NCBI GenBank assembly: GCA_963702685.1
Contig: CAVPDQ010000009.1
Span: 248,001-312,000 of the forward strand
DNA: 64,000 nucleotides
Reading direction: 5' to 3'
From: AP-15 sp963702685
GTDB taxonomy: Bacteria; Pseudomonadota; Alphaproteobacteria; ATCC43930; CGMCC-115725
Of the stretch, positions 7,114 through 17,676 are shown in pieces. The notes beneath the pieces were generated by a model. That model saw only the letters and a list, made by a program, of their open reading frames with translations. It made no database searches and had not been told where the DNA came from. Within the stretch, counting starts at the first letter, position 1; each line of letters opens with the position of its first letter. The position numbers and the translations under genes are program-made.

Positions 7114-10041
7114 GTGAGCAGCAGGCAGCAAACCGGCCCGGACGGCCGCGGCAAAATGGGCTTTGTCGAGCGCGTGCGGGATTATTTCACGCCGCACGAA
7201 ATCATCGACACCTCGCCCAAAATCGCCGACGAGGTCAAAACCACAACCTGCTACATGTGCGCCTGCCGCTGCGGGATCAAAGTCCATCTGAAAGACGGCG
7301 GCATCCGCTATATCGAAGGGAACCGCGACCATCCGATCAACCGCGGCGTGATCTGCGGCAAGGGCGCCTCGGGCATCATGCAGCAGATGTCGCCGGCCAA
7401 GCTGAAAAAGCCGCTGCTGCGGGTCGGCGAGCGCGGCAAGGGCGAGTTCCGCGAGATCGAATGGGAGGAGGCGATTGCGACCGCGGTCGAATGGCTCGGC
7501 GCCATTCGCGACACCGACCCGAAAAAGCTCGCCTTTTTTACCGGCCGCGACCAGAGCCAATCCCTGACCGGCTATTGGGCCGCCCAATTCGGCACCCCCA
7601 ATTTCGCCGCGCATGGCGGGTTTTGCTCGGTCAACATGGCGGCGGCCGGGATGTACACCTTGGGCGGCAGCTTTTGGGAGTTCGGCGAGCCCGATTGGGA
7701 GCGCACCCGCTATTTCATGATGTTCGGGGTCGCCGAGGACCATGATTCGAACCCGATCAAGATCGGGCTCGCGGGGCTGCGCCGGCGCGGCGCAAAGTTT
7801 GTCTCGATCAACCCGGTGCGCACCGGCTATTCGGCGATCGCCGACGAATGGGTCGGGATTCGGCCGGGGACGGACGGGCTGCTGGTGCTGGCCTTGATCC
7901 ACCAATTGCTCGAAGCCGACCGGGTCGATCTCGATTATCTCGCGCGCTACACCAACGCCGCCTGGCTGGTGATCCAGGCGCCGGGCGAGGCCGATGACGG
8001 GCTCTTCGCGCGCAACGAAGCGGGTGGGCCCATGGTGCTCGGACCCGCGGGATCGCTGGCCGATGCGGCGGCGCCCGATGTTCCGGCGCATCTCGTCGGC
8101 GAGGCGCGGCTGCCCGACGGCAGGCGCGCGGTGCCGGTCTTTCAGCTCGTCGCCGAGCGTTGCCTCGACCCGCGCTATGCGCCCGAGGCCGTCGCCGATG
8201 CTTGCGGCGTTCCGGCGGCGACGATCCGGCGGCTCGCGGCCGAAATCGCCGAGGCGGCGTTTGAGCAGGAGATCGAGCTGCGGGTGCCATGGACCGACTG
8301 GGCCGGCCGGCGCCACGACACGATGCGCGGACGCCCGGTCTCGATCCACGCGATGCGCGGCATCTCGGCGCACTCCAACGGGTTCCAGACCTGCCGTGCC
8401 CTGCATCTGCTGCAATTGCTGCTCGGCACCGTCGATGTGCCGGGCGGCTGGCGTTACCGGTCGCCGCATCCAAAGCCTTGCCCGCCCGGGCCGCGACCCG
8501 CCGGCCGGCCGGAGGAGGTAGCTCCGGGGCGGCCGTTGCCGGGGATCCCGCTCGGCTATCCGATGGGGCCGGAGGATTTGATCCTCGACGCCGATGGCGG
8601 GCCGGCCCGCATCGACAAGGCATTCTCCTGGGAAGCGCCGCTCGCCGCGCACGGCATGATGCAGATGGTCATCGCCAACGCCTGGGCGGGCGATCCGTAC
8701 CCGATCGACACGCTCTTTATGTATATGGCCAACATGGCGTGGAACTCGGCGATGAACAGCGCCGAGACGATGCGCATGTTGAGCGACAAAGACCCGGAGA
8801 CCGGAGAATACCGGATCCCGCGGATCATCTACTCCGACGCCTACTATTCCGAAACCGTGGCCTATGCCGATCTGGTCTTGCCCGACACGACCTATCTCGA
8901 GCGCTGGGACTGCATCTCGCTGCTCGACCGGCCGATCGGCGGGGCGGACGGCCCGGGCGACGCGATCCGCCAGCCGGTGCTCGCGCCCGACCGCGATGTC
9001 CGGCCGTTTCAGGACGTGCTGATCGAATTGGGCGCCAGGCTCGGGCTGCCCGGTTTTGCCATGCCGGATGGGCGGCCGCGTTATCCGGGCGGCTACTCGG
9101 ACTATATCGTCAATCACGAGCGCCGGCCGGGTCTGGGCCCCCTCGCCGGATGGCGCGGCGGCGATGGCAGCCTGGCCGGGCGCGGTGCGCCAAACCCGCG
9201 CCAGCTCGAGCGTTACATCGCCAACGGGTGCTTCTGGAAGCAGCGCCTGCCCGACGATCAGCTCTATTTCAAGCACGCCAACAAGGCCTATCTCGAAACC
9301 GCCGCGGCGATGGGGTTTATCGCGGCTGCCGAGCCGATCGTCTTGCAGCTCTATGTCGAGCCGCTGCAGCGATTTCGCCTCGCCGCGCAAGGGCATGGCG
9401 CGATCGTCCCGCCAGCCCCGCAGCGCGATCGGATCGCCCGCTATTTCGACCCGCTGCCCTTCTGGTACCGGCCGTTCGAGGAAGAAGGGGTCGAGCGCGA
9501 CAGCTTTCCGCTGCACGCGGTTACCCAGCGGCCGATGCAGATGTACCACTCCTGGCACTCGCAGAATGCCTGGCTGCGACAGATCCTCGGCAACAACCGA
9601 TTGTTCATCAACCGGCTCACCGGCCGGGCGCTCGGCCTCGAAGAGGACGATTGGGTATGGCTGTCGAGCCGTCACGGCCGGATCCGGGTGCCGACCCGGC
9701 TGATGGACGGGGTCAACCCGGATACGGTGTGGACCTGGAATGCGATCGGCAAGCATGCCGGCGCCTGGGGCCTCGATCCCGGCTCGCCCGAGTTTCGCAA
9801 GGGGTTTCTGCTGAACCACCTGATCCCGGAATTGCTGCCGGCCGATGGCGGCATGCGCCACGCCAATGCCGACCCGGTCACCGGGCAGGCGGCGTGGTAC
9901 GATTTGCGCGTGCGGATCGAGCGGGCGGCAGCCGGCGAGGTCCGGACCACCACCCCGGTCTTTGCCCCGTTCTCGCATCCTGCATCGCTCGCTCCGGCGC
10001 CGGCGATCCTGCGCTACGGCGCGCCCGGCGAGCCCCGATGA
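7114..10041 (+). CDS. soeA: sulfite dehydrogenase (quinone) molybdopterin subunit SoeA
   Basis: 975 residues, DMSO-reductase family. The [4Fe-4S] site is C46-x2-C49-x3-C53-x27-C81. C171 in HGGFCSVN is the best candidate molybdenum ligand. There is no twin-arginine signal, so the subunit stays in the cytoplasm, as in the SoeABC sulfite-oxidising complex. Size, the ATGA overlap with the iron-sulfur subunit gene and the membrane subunit behind it all fit SoeABC rather than periplasmic Psr/Phs enzymes. The start is GTG 7114 after AAAGG; an internal ATG at 7156 is an alternative. A 1014-codon antisense frame is a shadow. Confidence 0.82.
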   Translation: MSSRQQTGPDGRGKMGFVERVRDYFTPHEIIDTSPKIADEVKTTTCYMCACRCGIKVHLKDGGIRYIEGNRDHPINRGVICGKGASGIMQQMSPAKLKKPLLRVGERGKGEFREIEWEEAIATAVEWLGAIRDTDPKKLAFFTGRDQSQSLTGYWAAQFGTPNFAAHGGFCSVNMAAAGMYTLGGSFWEFGEPDWERTRYFMMFGVAEDHDSNPIKIGLAGLRRRGAKFVSINPVRTGYSAIADEWVGIRPGTDGLLVLALIHQLLEADRVDLDYLARYTNAAWLVIQAPGEADDGLFARNEAGGPMVLGPAGSLADAAAPDVPAHLVGEARLPDGRRAVPVFQLVAERCLDPRYAPEAVADACGVPAATIRRLAAEIAEAAFEQEIELRVPWTDWAGRRHDTMRGRPVSIHAMRGISAHSNGFQTCRALHLLQLLLGTVDVPGGWRYRSPHPKPCPPGPRPAGRPEEVAPGRPLPGIPLGYPMGPEDLILDADGGPARIDKAFSWEAPLAAHGMMQMVIANAWAGDPYPIDTLFMYMANMAWNSAMNSAETMRMLSDKDPETGEYRIPRIIYSDAYYSETVAYADLVLPDTTYLERWDCISLLDRPIGGADGPGDAIRQPVLAPDRDVRPFQDVLIELGARLGLPGFAMPDGRPRYPGGYSDYIVNHERRPGLGPLAGWRGGDGSLAGRGAPNPRQLERYIANGCFWKQRLPDDQLYFKHANKAYLETAAAMGFIAAAEPIVLQLYVEPLQRFRLAAQGHGAIVPPAPQRDRIARYFDPLPFWYRPFEEEGVERDSFPLHAVTQRPMQMYHSWHSQNAWLRQILGNNRLFINRLTGRALGLEEDDWVWLSSRHGRIRVPTRLMDGVNPDTVWTWNAIGKHAGAWGLDPGSPEFRKGFLLNHLIPELLPADGGMRHANADPVTGQAAWYDLRVRIERAAAGEVRTTTPVFAPFSHPASLAPAPAILRYGAPGEPR

Positions 10042-10808
10042 CCTCTCTCCCCCCGCCGCAGCCCGGCCAGAAAAAGCTCGGGCTCGTCATCGACCTCGAC
10101 ATCTGTGTCGGCTGCCACGCCTGCGCCACCGCCTGCAAGGAATGGAACACCGGCGGCCACATGGCGCCGCTGCCCGATTTCGCGCCCTATGGCGAGGCTG
10201 CCTGGGGGGTGTGGTTCAACCGGGTTCACGCCTTTGAAGAAAGCGACGGCGAGGACGGGCGCACGGTCTATTTCCCGAAATCGTGCTTGCATTGCGAGGA
10301 GCCGGCCTGCGTCAGCGTGTGCCCGACCGGCGCCTCCTACAAGCGCGCCGAGGATGGCATCGTGCTGGTCGACGAATCGATCTGCATCGGCTGCAAATTG
10401 TGCTCCTGGGCCTGCCCTTATGGCGCCCGCGAGTTCGACGAAGACGTGGGCGTCATGAAGAAATGCACGTTGTGCATCGACCGCATCTACAACGAGAATT
10501 TGCCGGCCGGCGAGCGCCAGCCCGCCTGTGTCATGGTATGCCCGGTCAACGCCCGGCATTTTGGCGATCTGGGCGACCCGGATTCCGAGGTTTCGGAATT
10601 GGTGGCGCGGCGCCGCGGCGTCGATTTGATGCCGGAGCTGGGCTATAAGCCGGTCAACAAATACCTGCCGCCGCGGCCACGGCAAGCGAGCGCGCCACCC
10701 CCATCGTCCGCCCCATCGTCTCCCCCATCGCCCCCAGGCTCGGCGCCCGCGCCGGCCGCAACCGCCGACAAGCTCTTGCGCTGGGTCGACCGGCTGTTGT
10801 CGCGCTGA
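10038..10808 (+). CDS. soeB: sulfite dehydrogenase iron-sulfur subunit SoeB
   Basis: 256 residues. Four ferredoxin-type cysteine clusters are visible: C23-x2-C-x2-C-x3-C33, CLHCEEPACVSVCP, CIGCKLCSWACP and the late CTLCIDR with CVMVCP. They would carry electrons from SoeA to the membrane subunit. The ATG overlaps the soeA stop in an ATGA, which implies translational coupling. The last 40 residues are a Pro/Ser/Ala-rich tail, unusual for the family and perhaps a flexible anchor. Confidence 0.85.
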   Translation: MTSLPPPQPGQKKLGLVIDLDICVGCHACATACKEWNTGGHMAPLPDFAPYGEAAWGVWFNRVHAFEESDGEDGRTVYFPKSCLHCEEPACVSVCPTGASYKRAEDGIVLVDESICIGCKLCSWACPYGAREFDEDVGVMKKCTLCIDRIYNENLPAGERQPACVMVCPVNARHFGDLGDPDSEVSELVARRRGVDLMPELGYKPVNKYLPPRPRQASAPPPSSAPSSPPSPPGSAPAPAATADKLLRWVDRLLSR

Positions 10809-10838
10809 CGCCGGCGGATTTGCCGCAAAGCCCGAGCG

Positions 10839-11792
10839 ATGAACCCGGCGCCGTCGATTGTGCTGTTCACGACCGCCTCCGGCGCGGGCTTTGCGTTGCT
10901 GGCGCTGCTCGGGCTTGGCGCGCCCTTGGGATTGCTGCCGGCCAGCCGCTGGTTCGGGTTTGTTGCGCTGGCGCTCGCTTGCGTGCTCGCCGCCGCGGGG
11001 CTTGGCGCTTCGGCTTTTCATCTCGGCCGGCCCGAGCGCGCGTGGCGCGCGTTCTCGCAATGGCGCTCGTCCTGGCTTTCGCGTGAGGGCGTCTGCTCGG
11101 TCGCCACGTTTATCCCGACCGCGGTGTTCGGGATCGGCTGGGTGCTGTTCGGCGCTGCCGGCGGGTTTGTCGGTCTGTGCGGCATCGCCGCAGCGGTGCT
11201 GGCCGTGGCCACGATCTATTGCACCGGCATGATCTACGCCTCGCTGAAGCCGATCCACCAGTGGCACAATGGCTGGGTCGTGCCGGGCTATCTGACGCAG
11301 GGGCTGATGTCGGGCTTTCTGCTGCTCGATTTTCTGGTTCGATTGTGGGCTGGGCGCGCCGCGGGCCTCGCCCTCCTTGCCTTTCTCGCCGTGCTGTCGG
11401 CTTGGTGGATCAAGGCGGGCTATTGGCGCTTTATCGCCACGACCTCGGCGCGCAGCACGCCGGCGACCGCCACAGGGCTCGGCAGCCGGGGCCGGGCTCG
11501 GGTGCGCCTGCTCGAGCCGCCGCATACCGAGGAAAACTATCTGTTGAAGGAGATGGGGTTTCACATCGCCCGCAAGCACGCACGACGCCTGCGCCGGATC
11601 GCCCGGCTATGCGGTTTTGCTGTGCCGGCAGTGCTGAGCCTCGTCGCCTTCTTCAACGTCGGTGCCGCCGGCATCCTCGCTGCCGGGCTGGCGATACCGA
11701 GCGCCGGCCTGGGGCTCGCCGCCGAGCGCTGGCTCTTCTTCGCCGAGGCGAAGCACACGGTAACACTGTATTATGGCGTCGATGCGGTGTAG
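10839..11792 (+). CDS. soeC: membrane anchor subunit SoeC (DmsC/NrfD-like)
   Basis: 317 residues with about eight hydrophobic segments, beginning VLFTTASGAGFALLALLGLG. The patterns SAFHLGRPERAWRAFSQWR, SWLSREG and ATIYCTGMIYASLKPI are characteristic of DmsC-type anchors that pass electrons to the quinone pool. It follows soeB by 30 bases and closes the operon. The rRNA promoter begins only about 25 bases after its stop. Confidence 0.85.
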   Translation: MNPAPSIVLFTTASGAGFALLALLGLGAPLGLLPASRWFGFVALALACVLAAAGLGASAFHLGRPERAWRAFSQWRSSWLSREGVCSVATFIPTAVFGIGWVLFGAAGGFVGLCGIAAAVLAVATIYCTGMIYASLKPIHQWHNGWVVPGYLTQGLMSGFLLLDFLVRLWAGRAAGLALLAFLAVLSAWWIKAGYWRFIATTSARSTPATATGLGSRGRARVRLLEPPHTEENYLLKEMGFHIARKHARRLRRIARLCGFAVPAVLSLVAFFNVGAAGILAAGLAIPSAGLGLAAERWLFFAEAKHTVTLYYGVDAV

Positions 11793-11816
11793 TCGAAAAT
11801 CGTTTGCGAGAGGGTG

Positions 11817-11846
11817 TTGACGCAGTCGGCCAACGGGGGTTATAAG
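11817..11846 (+). promoter_or_regulatory. sigma-70-type promoter of the rRNA operon
   Basis: TTGACG at 11817-11822 and TATAAG at 11841-11846 with an 18-base spacer (17 if TTATAA is taken). It lies about 190 bases before the 16S gene, and is the only good match there. A start of transcription near 11853 is predicted. The leader to 12033 shows no gene. Confidence 0.7.
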
Positions 11847-12033
11847 CTGCGCCCCCGACCCCGCAAGGGCCGGGGGGTGTTGATTGAGGTTGTGAGGTTA
11901 GGGAAGGGATGCGCGGGCGGCGGCGGGTTTGCCGGACGCTCGCGCAAGAAGTGCGTGACGTTTTTGGCGGCCTTTGAATGGCTTGCCGGGTCTGGGTCCG
12001 GGCGACCGGGTTTGGGTCTGGCGGGCTGGGATG

Positions 12034-13555
<1,522 letters not shown>

Positions 13556-13568
13556 GGAATTCAGAGGG

Positions 13569-13689
13569 CAGGGATCAGGAATCAGGGATCAGAAATGGTG
13601 CCTGGCCGATCCTCCTCCGAGTTACCACAACCGCCTGGGACCGGGTGGGGATTGGGCTCTGATGCCTGATCCCTGATGCCTGATCCCTG
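13569..13689. repeat. heptamer-repeat inverted arms in the 16S-tRNA spacer
   Basis: The left arm (13569-13594) is tandem CAGGGAT-type heptamers ending in CAGAA; the right arm (about 13658-13689) is the inverted form, built of TGATCCC/TGATGCC heptamers. Together they would fold into a stem of about 26 pairs with a 60-base loop. The same heptamer builds the hairpin at 13847-13920 and both 23S intervening sequences. Confidence 0.85.
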
Positions 13690-13767
13690 GCAAAGGCCGC
13701 CGCCTGCGCATCCCTTCTCCCGAGCGTCGAGAGCCGGTGGCTCCTGGCTCCTGTGTCCTGTCTTGGG

Positions 13768-13844
13768 GGGCTAGTAGCTCAGCTGGTTAGAGCGCGCGCT
13801 TGATAAGCGTGAGGTCGGAGGTTCAAATCCTCCCTGGCCCACCA
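13768..13844 (+). tRNA. tRNA-Ile (anticodon GAT)
   Basis: 77 bases. Acceptor GGGCTAG pairs with CTGGCCC, followed by ACCA encoded in the DNA. The D arm is GCTCAGCTGGTTAGAGC, the anticodon GAT is at 13802-13804, and the T arm contains GGTTCAAATCC. The position between 16S and tRNA-Ala is standard for bacterial rRNA spacers. Confidence 0.97.
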
Positions 13845-13846
13845 TT

Positions 13847-13920
13847 CAGGGATCGGAAGACAGGGATCAGGGATCAGAATTTCTGATGCCTGATCCCTGA
13901 TCCCTGTCTTCTGATCCCTG
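13847..13920. repeat. long heptamer-repeat hairpin between tRNA-Ile and tRNA-Ala
   Basis: The left arm (13847-13879) carries CAGGGATCGGAAGACAGGG then CAGGGATCAGAA; the right arm (13881-13920) is its near-complete inverse with a loop of only a base or two. One extra heptamer in the right arm would bulge. It fills almost the whole gap between the two tRNAs. Related by sequence to the arms of the intervening sequence at 15661. Confidence 0.9.
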
Positions 13921-13924
13921 TAGA

Positions 13925-14000
13925 GGGGGCGTAGCTCAGCTGGGAGAGCGCCTGCTTTGCAAGCAGGAGGTCGCCGGTTCGAGCCCGGCCGTCTCCACCA
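13925..14000 (+). tRNA. tRNA-Ala (anticodon TGC)
   Basis: 76 bases. Acceptor GGGGGCG pairs with CGTCTCC (two G-T pairs), with encoded ACCA. The D arm is GCTCAGCTGGGAGAGC, the anticodon stem is CCTGC/GCAGG with TGC at 13958-13960, and the T arm has GGTTCGAGCC. Confidence 0.97.
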
Positions 14001-14359
14001 GGGGGCGCGCTGTGCTGCTGTTTCCAGCGGACGCGAGCGAGGCTCGGAGAAGTCCATGAGATCGCCGTTTCCGACATCCCTTTTTGGGGGTCGGGCGGGG
14101 TATGTTGATTGACGGGTGAGGCGAGAGTTTGTGATGTGACCGAGGCGGGCCTGCCGCGGTCGCTGCTGTCGGCTGCTGGGGTTTTGCCCGATTAGGGTGT
14201 GGCCTCGGGGGTCGGGGGTGGCGGGGTGGCGGGTCCGGAGAAGTGTCTTCATGCGAGGCCGCTCGGGCATAGCACGGCCAAATCGGCGTTGCCGGTGGGG
14301 CTGGCCGCTGTGCGTGGGCGGGGTGGTCCGGTATCCCGTTTGCTCGGGGTGCCGGGCAC
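14001..14359 (+). other. second half of the internal transcribed spacer, no gene seen
   Basis: 359 bases between tRNA-Ala and 23S. I see no tRNA, no heptamer repeat and no credible reading frame. The listed open frames here run through tRNA or rRNA sequence. It presumably holds 23S processing sites. Confidence 0.7.
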
Positions 14360-14592
14360 GGATCAAGCGCAACTGAAGGGCATCTGGTGGATGCCTTGGC
14401 ACTGAGAGGCGATGAAGGACGCGGCACGCTGCGAAAAGCCCGGGGGAGATGCGAGCGATCTTTGATCCCGGGGTGTCCGAATGGGGCAACCCACCCGCCA
14501 GGGGCAACTCTTGCGGGTATCCTGCGCTGAATCCATAGGTGCAGGAGGCGAACCCGGCGAACTGAAACATCTCAGTAGCCGGAGGAACAGAC

Positions 14593-14633
<41 letters not shown>

Positions 14634-14902
14634 CAGGCCAGCGGCACGATCAACGGGTACCGGAAGCGTCTGGAACGGCGCGCCGCAGCGGGTGACAGCC
14701 CCGTACGGGAAACCCCTGGTCGTGTCCTCGAGTAGGGCGGGACACGTGAAATCCTGTCTGAAGATGGGGGGACCACCCTCCAAGCCTAAATACTCCTCAG
14801 TGACCGATAGTGCACCAGTACCGTGAGGGAAAGGTGAAAAGCACCCCGACGAGGGGAGTGAAACAGTTCCTGAAACCGGATGCCTACAAGCAGTCGGAGC
14901 TG

Positions 14903-15021
14903 CAGTGGTCAGTAATCAGGGATCAGGGATCAGAACCGATGGCGGCAACGTGGTCGGATGGTGGCGAGGCGTGAGCCTGGCAGTGCCGTTCTGATAACTG
15001 ATTACTGATACCTGATCACTG
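14903..15021 (+). other. 23S rRNA intervening sequence 1 (helix 25 site)
   Basis: After CAGTCGGAGCTG the rRNA is interrupted by about 119 bases, resuming at GGGTGACGGCGTACCTTTTG. The left arm (CAGTGGTCAGTAATCAGGGA...) and the right arm ending CTGATACCTGATCACTG are inverted copies, giving a stem of about 35 imperfect pairs. The place corresponds to helix 25 (near E. coli position 550), a known insertion site. Arms are made of the same CAGGGAT/CAGTAAT heptamers as the spacer hairpins; the inner 50 bases are unrelated. Confidence 0.85.
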
Positions 15022-15090
15022 GGGTGACGGCGTACCTTTTGTATAATGGGTCAGCGAGTTGGTCTTGGCAGCGAGCTTAAGCCGCTAGGC

Positions 15091-15124
<34 letters not shown>

Positions 15125-15565
15125 CGTTTCCGAGCAACGGTGATGAGTTGCCGGGATCAGACCCGAAACCGGGTGATCTAGCCATGGGCAGGTTGAAGGT
15201 GCGGTAACACGCTCTGGAGGACCGAACCCACGACTGTTGCAAAAGTCGGGGATGACTTGTGGCTAGGGGTGAAAGGCCAATCAAACCCGGAAATAGCTGG
15301 TTCTCCGCGAAATCTATTGAGGTAGAGCGTCGCTTGCTCACCGTCGGGGGTAGAGCGCTGGATGGGCTAGGGGGGCGCGAGCCTTACCAAACCTAACCAA
15401 ACTGCGAATACCGGCGAGTGGAGGGCGGCAGCCAGACGGCGGGTGCTAAGGTCCGTCGTCGAGAGGGGAACAGCCCAGACCGCCAGCTAAGGTCCCCAAA
15501 TGGTGGCTAAGTGGGAAAGGATGTGGGACGGCCAAGACAACCAGGAGGTTGGCTCAGAAGCAGCC

Positions 15566-15598
<33 letters not shown>

Positions 15599-15660
15599 TA
15601 TATAAGCTGTCCGGCGCCGAAAATGTAACGGGGCTCAAGCCACCTACCGAAGCTGCGGGT

Positions 15661-15776
15661 GTTCAGAAGACAGGGATCAGGGATCCCGGAAGACAGGCAT
15701 CAGGTATCAGTTATCAGAACTTCTGAACCCTGATCCCTGGATTCTGATCCCTGATTCCTGATCCCTGTCTTCTGAA
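15661..15776 (+). other. 23S rRNA intervening sequence 2 (helix 45 site)
   Basis: Between GAAGCTGCGGGT and GCGGTAGCGGAGCGTTC lie about 116 bases. GTTCAGAAGACAGGGATCAG at the left is inverted at the right as ...CCTGTCTTCTGAAC, with more CAGGGAT heptamers inside. The place matches helix 45 (near E. coli position 1170), the other classic site for intervening sequences removed by RNase III. No reading frame is present. Confidence 0.87.
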
Positions 15777-16350
15777 CGCGGTAGCGGAGCGTTCCGTAGG
15801 CCGGTGAAGCGGCGCGCGCGAGCGGCCGTGGAGGCATCGGAAGTGCGAATGCTGACATGAGTAGCGTAAACGAGGGTGAGAAACCCTCGCGCCGAAAGTC
15901 CAAGGGTTCCTGCGCAAGGTTAATCCGCGCAGGGTTAGCCGGGCCCCTAAGGCGAGGGCGACAGCCGTAGCCGATGGGAAGGGGGTTAACATTCCTCCGC
16001 CTGCCGGAGCGCGACGACGCTCAAAGGTTGTTCTGTCTTATTGGATTGACAGGGCGGCTCAAGGCGTCCGGGAAACAGCGCCGGCATATAGACCGTACCC
16101 GAAACCGACACTGGTGGACCGGTAGAGCATACCAAGGCGCTTGAGAGAACGGTGTTGAAGGAACTCGGCAAATTGCCCCCGTAACTTCGGAAGAAGGGGG
16201 CCCTCTTCCGGGGCAACCCGGGAGGGGGGGCACAGAGTTGGGGGTGGCGACTGTTTACTAAAAACACAGGGCTCTGCGAAGTCATCCAGACGACGTATAG
16301 GGTCTGACGCCTGCCCGGTGCCGGAAGGTTAAGAGGAGGGGTGCAAGCTC

Positions 16351-16447
<97 letters not shown>

Positions 16448-16703
16448 CGACTTCCCCGCTGTCTCCAACACCGGCTCAGCGAAATTGAATTCTCCGTGAA
16501 GATGCGGAGTACCCGCGGTCAGACGGAAAGACCCCGTGCACCTTTACTACAGCTTTGCAGTGGTGTTAGGGATGGCATGTGTAGGATAGGCGGGAGCCTT
16601 TGAAGCCCTGGCGCCAGTTGGGGTGGAGGCAACCTTGAAATACCGCTCTTGCGATCTCTGGCCTCTAACCGCGGCCCGTGAACCCGGGTCCGGGACCCTG
16701 CAT

Positions 16704-16734
<31 letters not shown>

Positions 16735-16883
16735 CAAAGAGTAACGGAGGCGCGCGATGGTGGGCTCAGGCTGGTCGGAAATCAGCCCCGCGAGTGCAAT
16801 GGCACAAGCCCGCCTGACTGCGAGAGCGACAGCTCGAGCAGAGACGAAAGTCGGCCATAGTGATCCGGTGGTCCCATGTGGAC

Positions 16884-16931
<48 letters not shown>

Positions 16932-16960
16932 GACGCCCAAGAGTCCATATCGACGGCGTC

Positions 16961-17000
<40 letters not shown>

Positions 17001-17001
17001 G

Positions 17002-17045
<44 letters not shown>

Positions 17046-17490
17046 TGAGCTGGGTTTAGAACGTCGTGAGACAGTTCGGTCCCTATCTGCCGTGGGTGTT
17101 CGAGACTTGCGAGGCGCTCTCCCCAGTACGAGAGGACCGGGAGGGACGCACCTCTGGTGGACCGGTTGTGGCGCCTGCCGCAACGCCGGGTAGCTAAGTG
17201 CGGACGGGATAACCGCTGAACGCATCTAAGCGGGAAGCCCCCCTCAAAACCAGGTCTCGTCGAGAGCCGTGGAAGACCACCACGTCGATAGGCCGGAAGT
17301 GGAAGCGGAGCAATCCGTTCGAGCCGACCGGTACTAATCGCTCGAATGCGCCCGATCCCAAAACCATCCCGCGCCGCGTGCAGCGGCCAGCGCCACAAGA
17401 CACTTCCCCTCCCCGCCTTTGCCCCACATCACAACCTCCCATCACCCCCCCAACCCCGGCACAAGCCCGCAACCCAAGCGCGTCGATCCG

Positions 17491-17633
17491 GGGGGTGATG
17501 CCGGCCTGGTGGCCACAGCGAGGGGCCCAGCACCCGATCCCATCCCGAACTCGGCCGTGAAAACCCTCTGCGCCGATGGTACTGCCGCTCAAGCGGCGGA
17601 AGAGCAGGTCGCCGCCAGGCCCGCATCACCCCC
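17491..17633 (+). other. processing stem enclosing 5S rRNA
   Basis: GGGGGTGATGC (17491-17501) is exactly complementary to GCATCACCCCC (17623-17633), so the 5S would sit at the tip of a perfect 11-base-pair stem. It is likely a maturation site. No run of T follows, so a classic terminator is not evident. Confidence 0.65.
17503..17622 (+). rRNA. rrf: 5S ribosomal RNA
   Basis: About 120 bases. GGCCTGGTGGCC at the 5' end pairs with the 3' GCCGCCAGGCC. CACCCGATCCCATCCCGAAC, then CTCGGCCGTGAAA and GCGCCGATGGTACTGC are universal 5S features. No tRNA-fMet follows, although many alphaproteobacterial rRNA operons have one there. Confidence 0.95.
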
Positions 17634-17676
17634 CTCACCAACCCAACACCCACATTGGTGATCGGAACGCCCGGTC

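Noticed and set aside
6934..9978. 1014-codon minus-strand frame
   Set aside because: Exact antisense of soeA; codon pattern of a mirror frame, rich in Arg, Ala and His.
8289..10808. 839-codon plus frame across soeA and soeB
   Set aside because: Only its last part is the SoeB protein; the rest is an off-frame of soeA.
13569..13920. Possible CRISPR array
   Set aside because: Units are 7-base tandem repeats in inverted arms, without unique spacers or cas genes.
17623..17660. Rho-independent terminator after 5S
   Set aside because: A stem exists but no run of T follows it.
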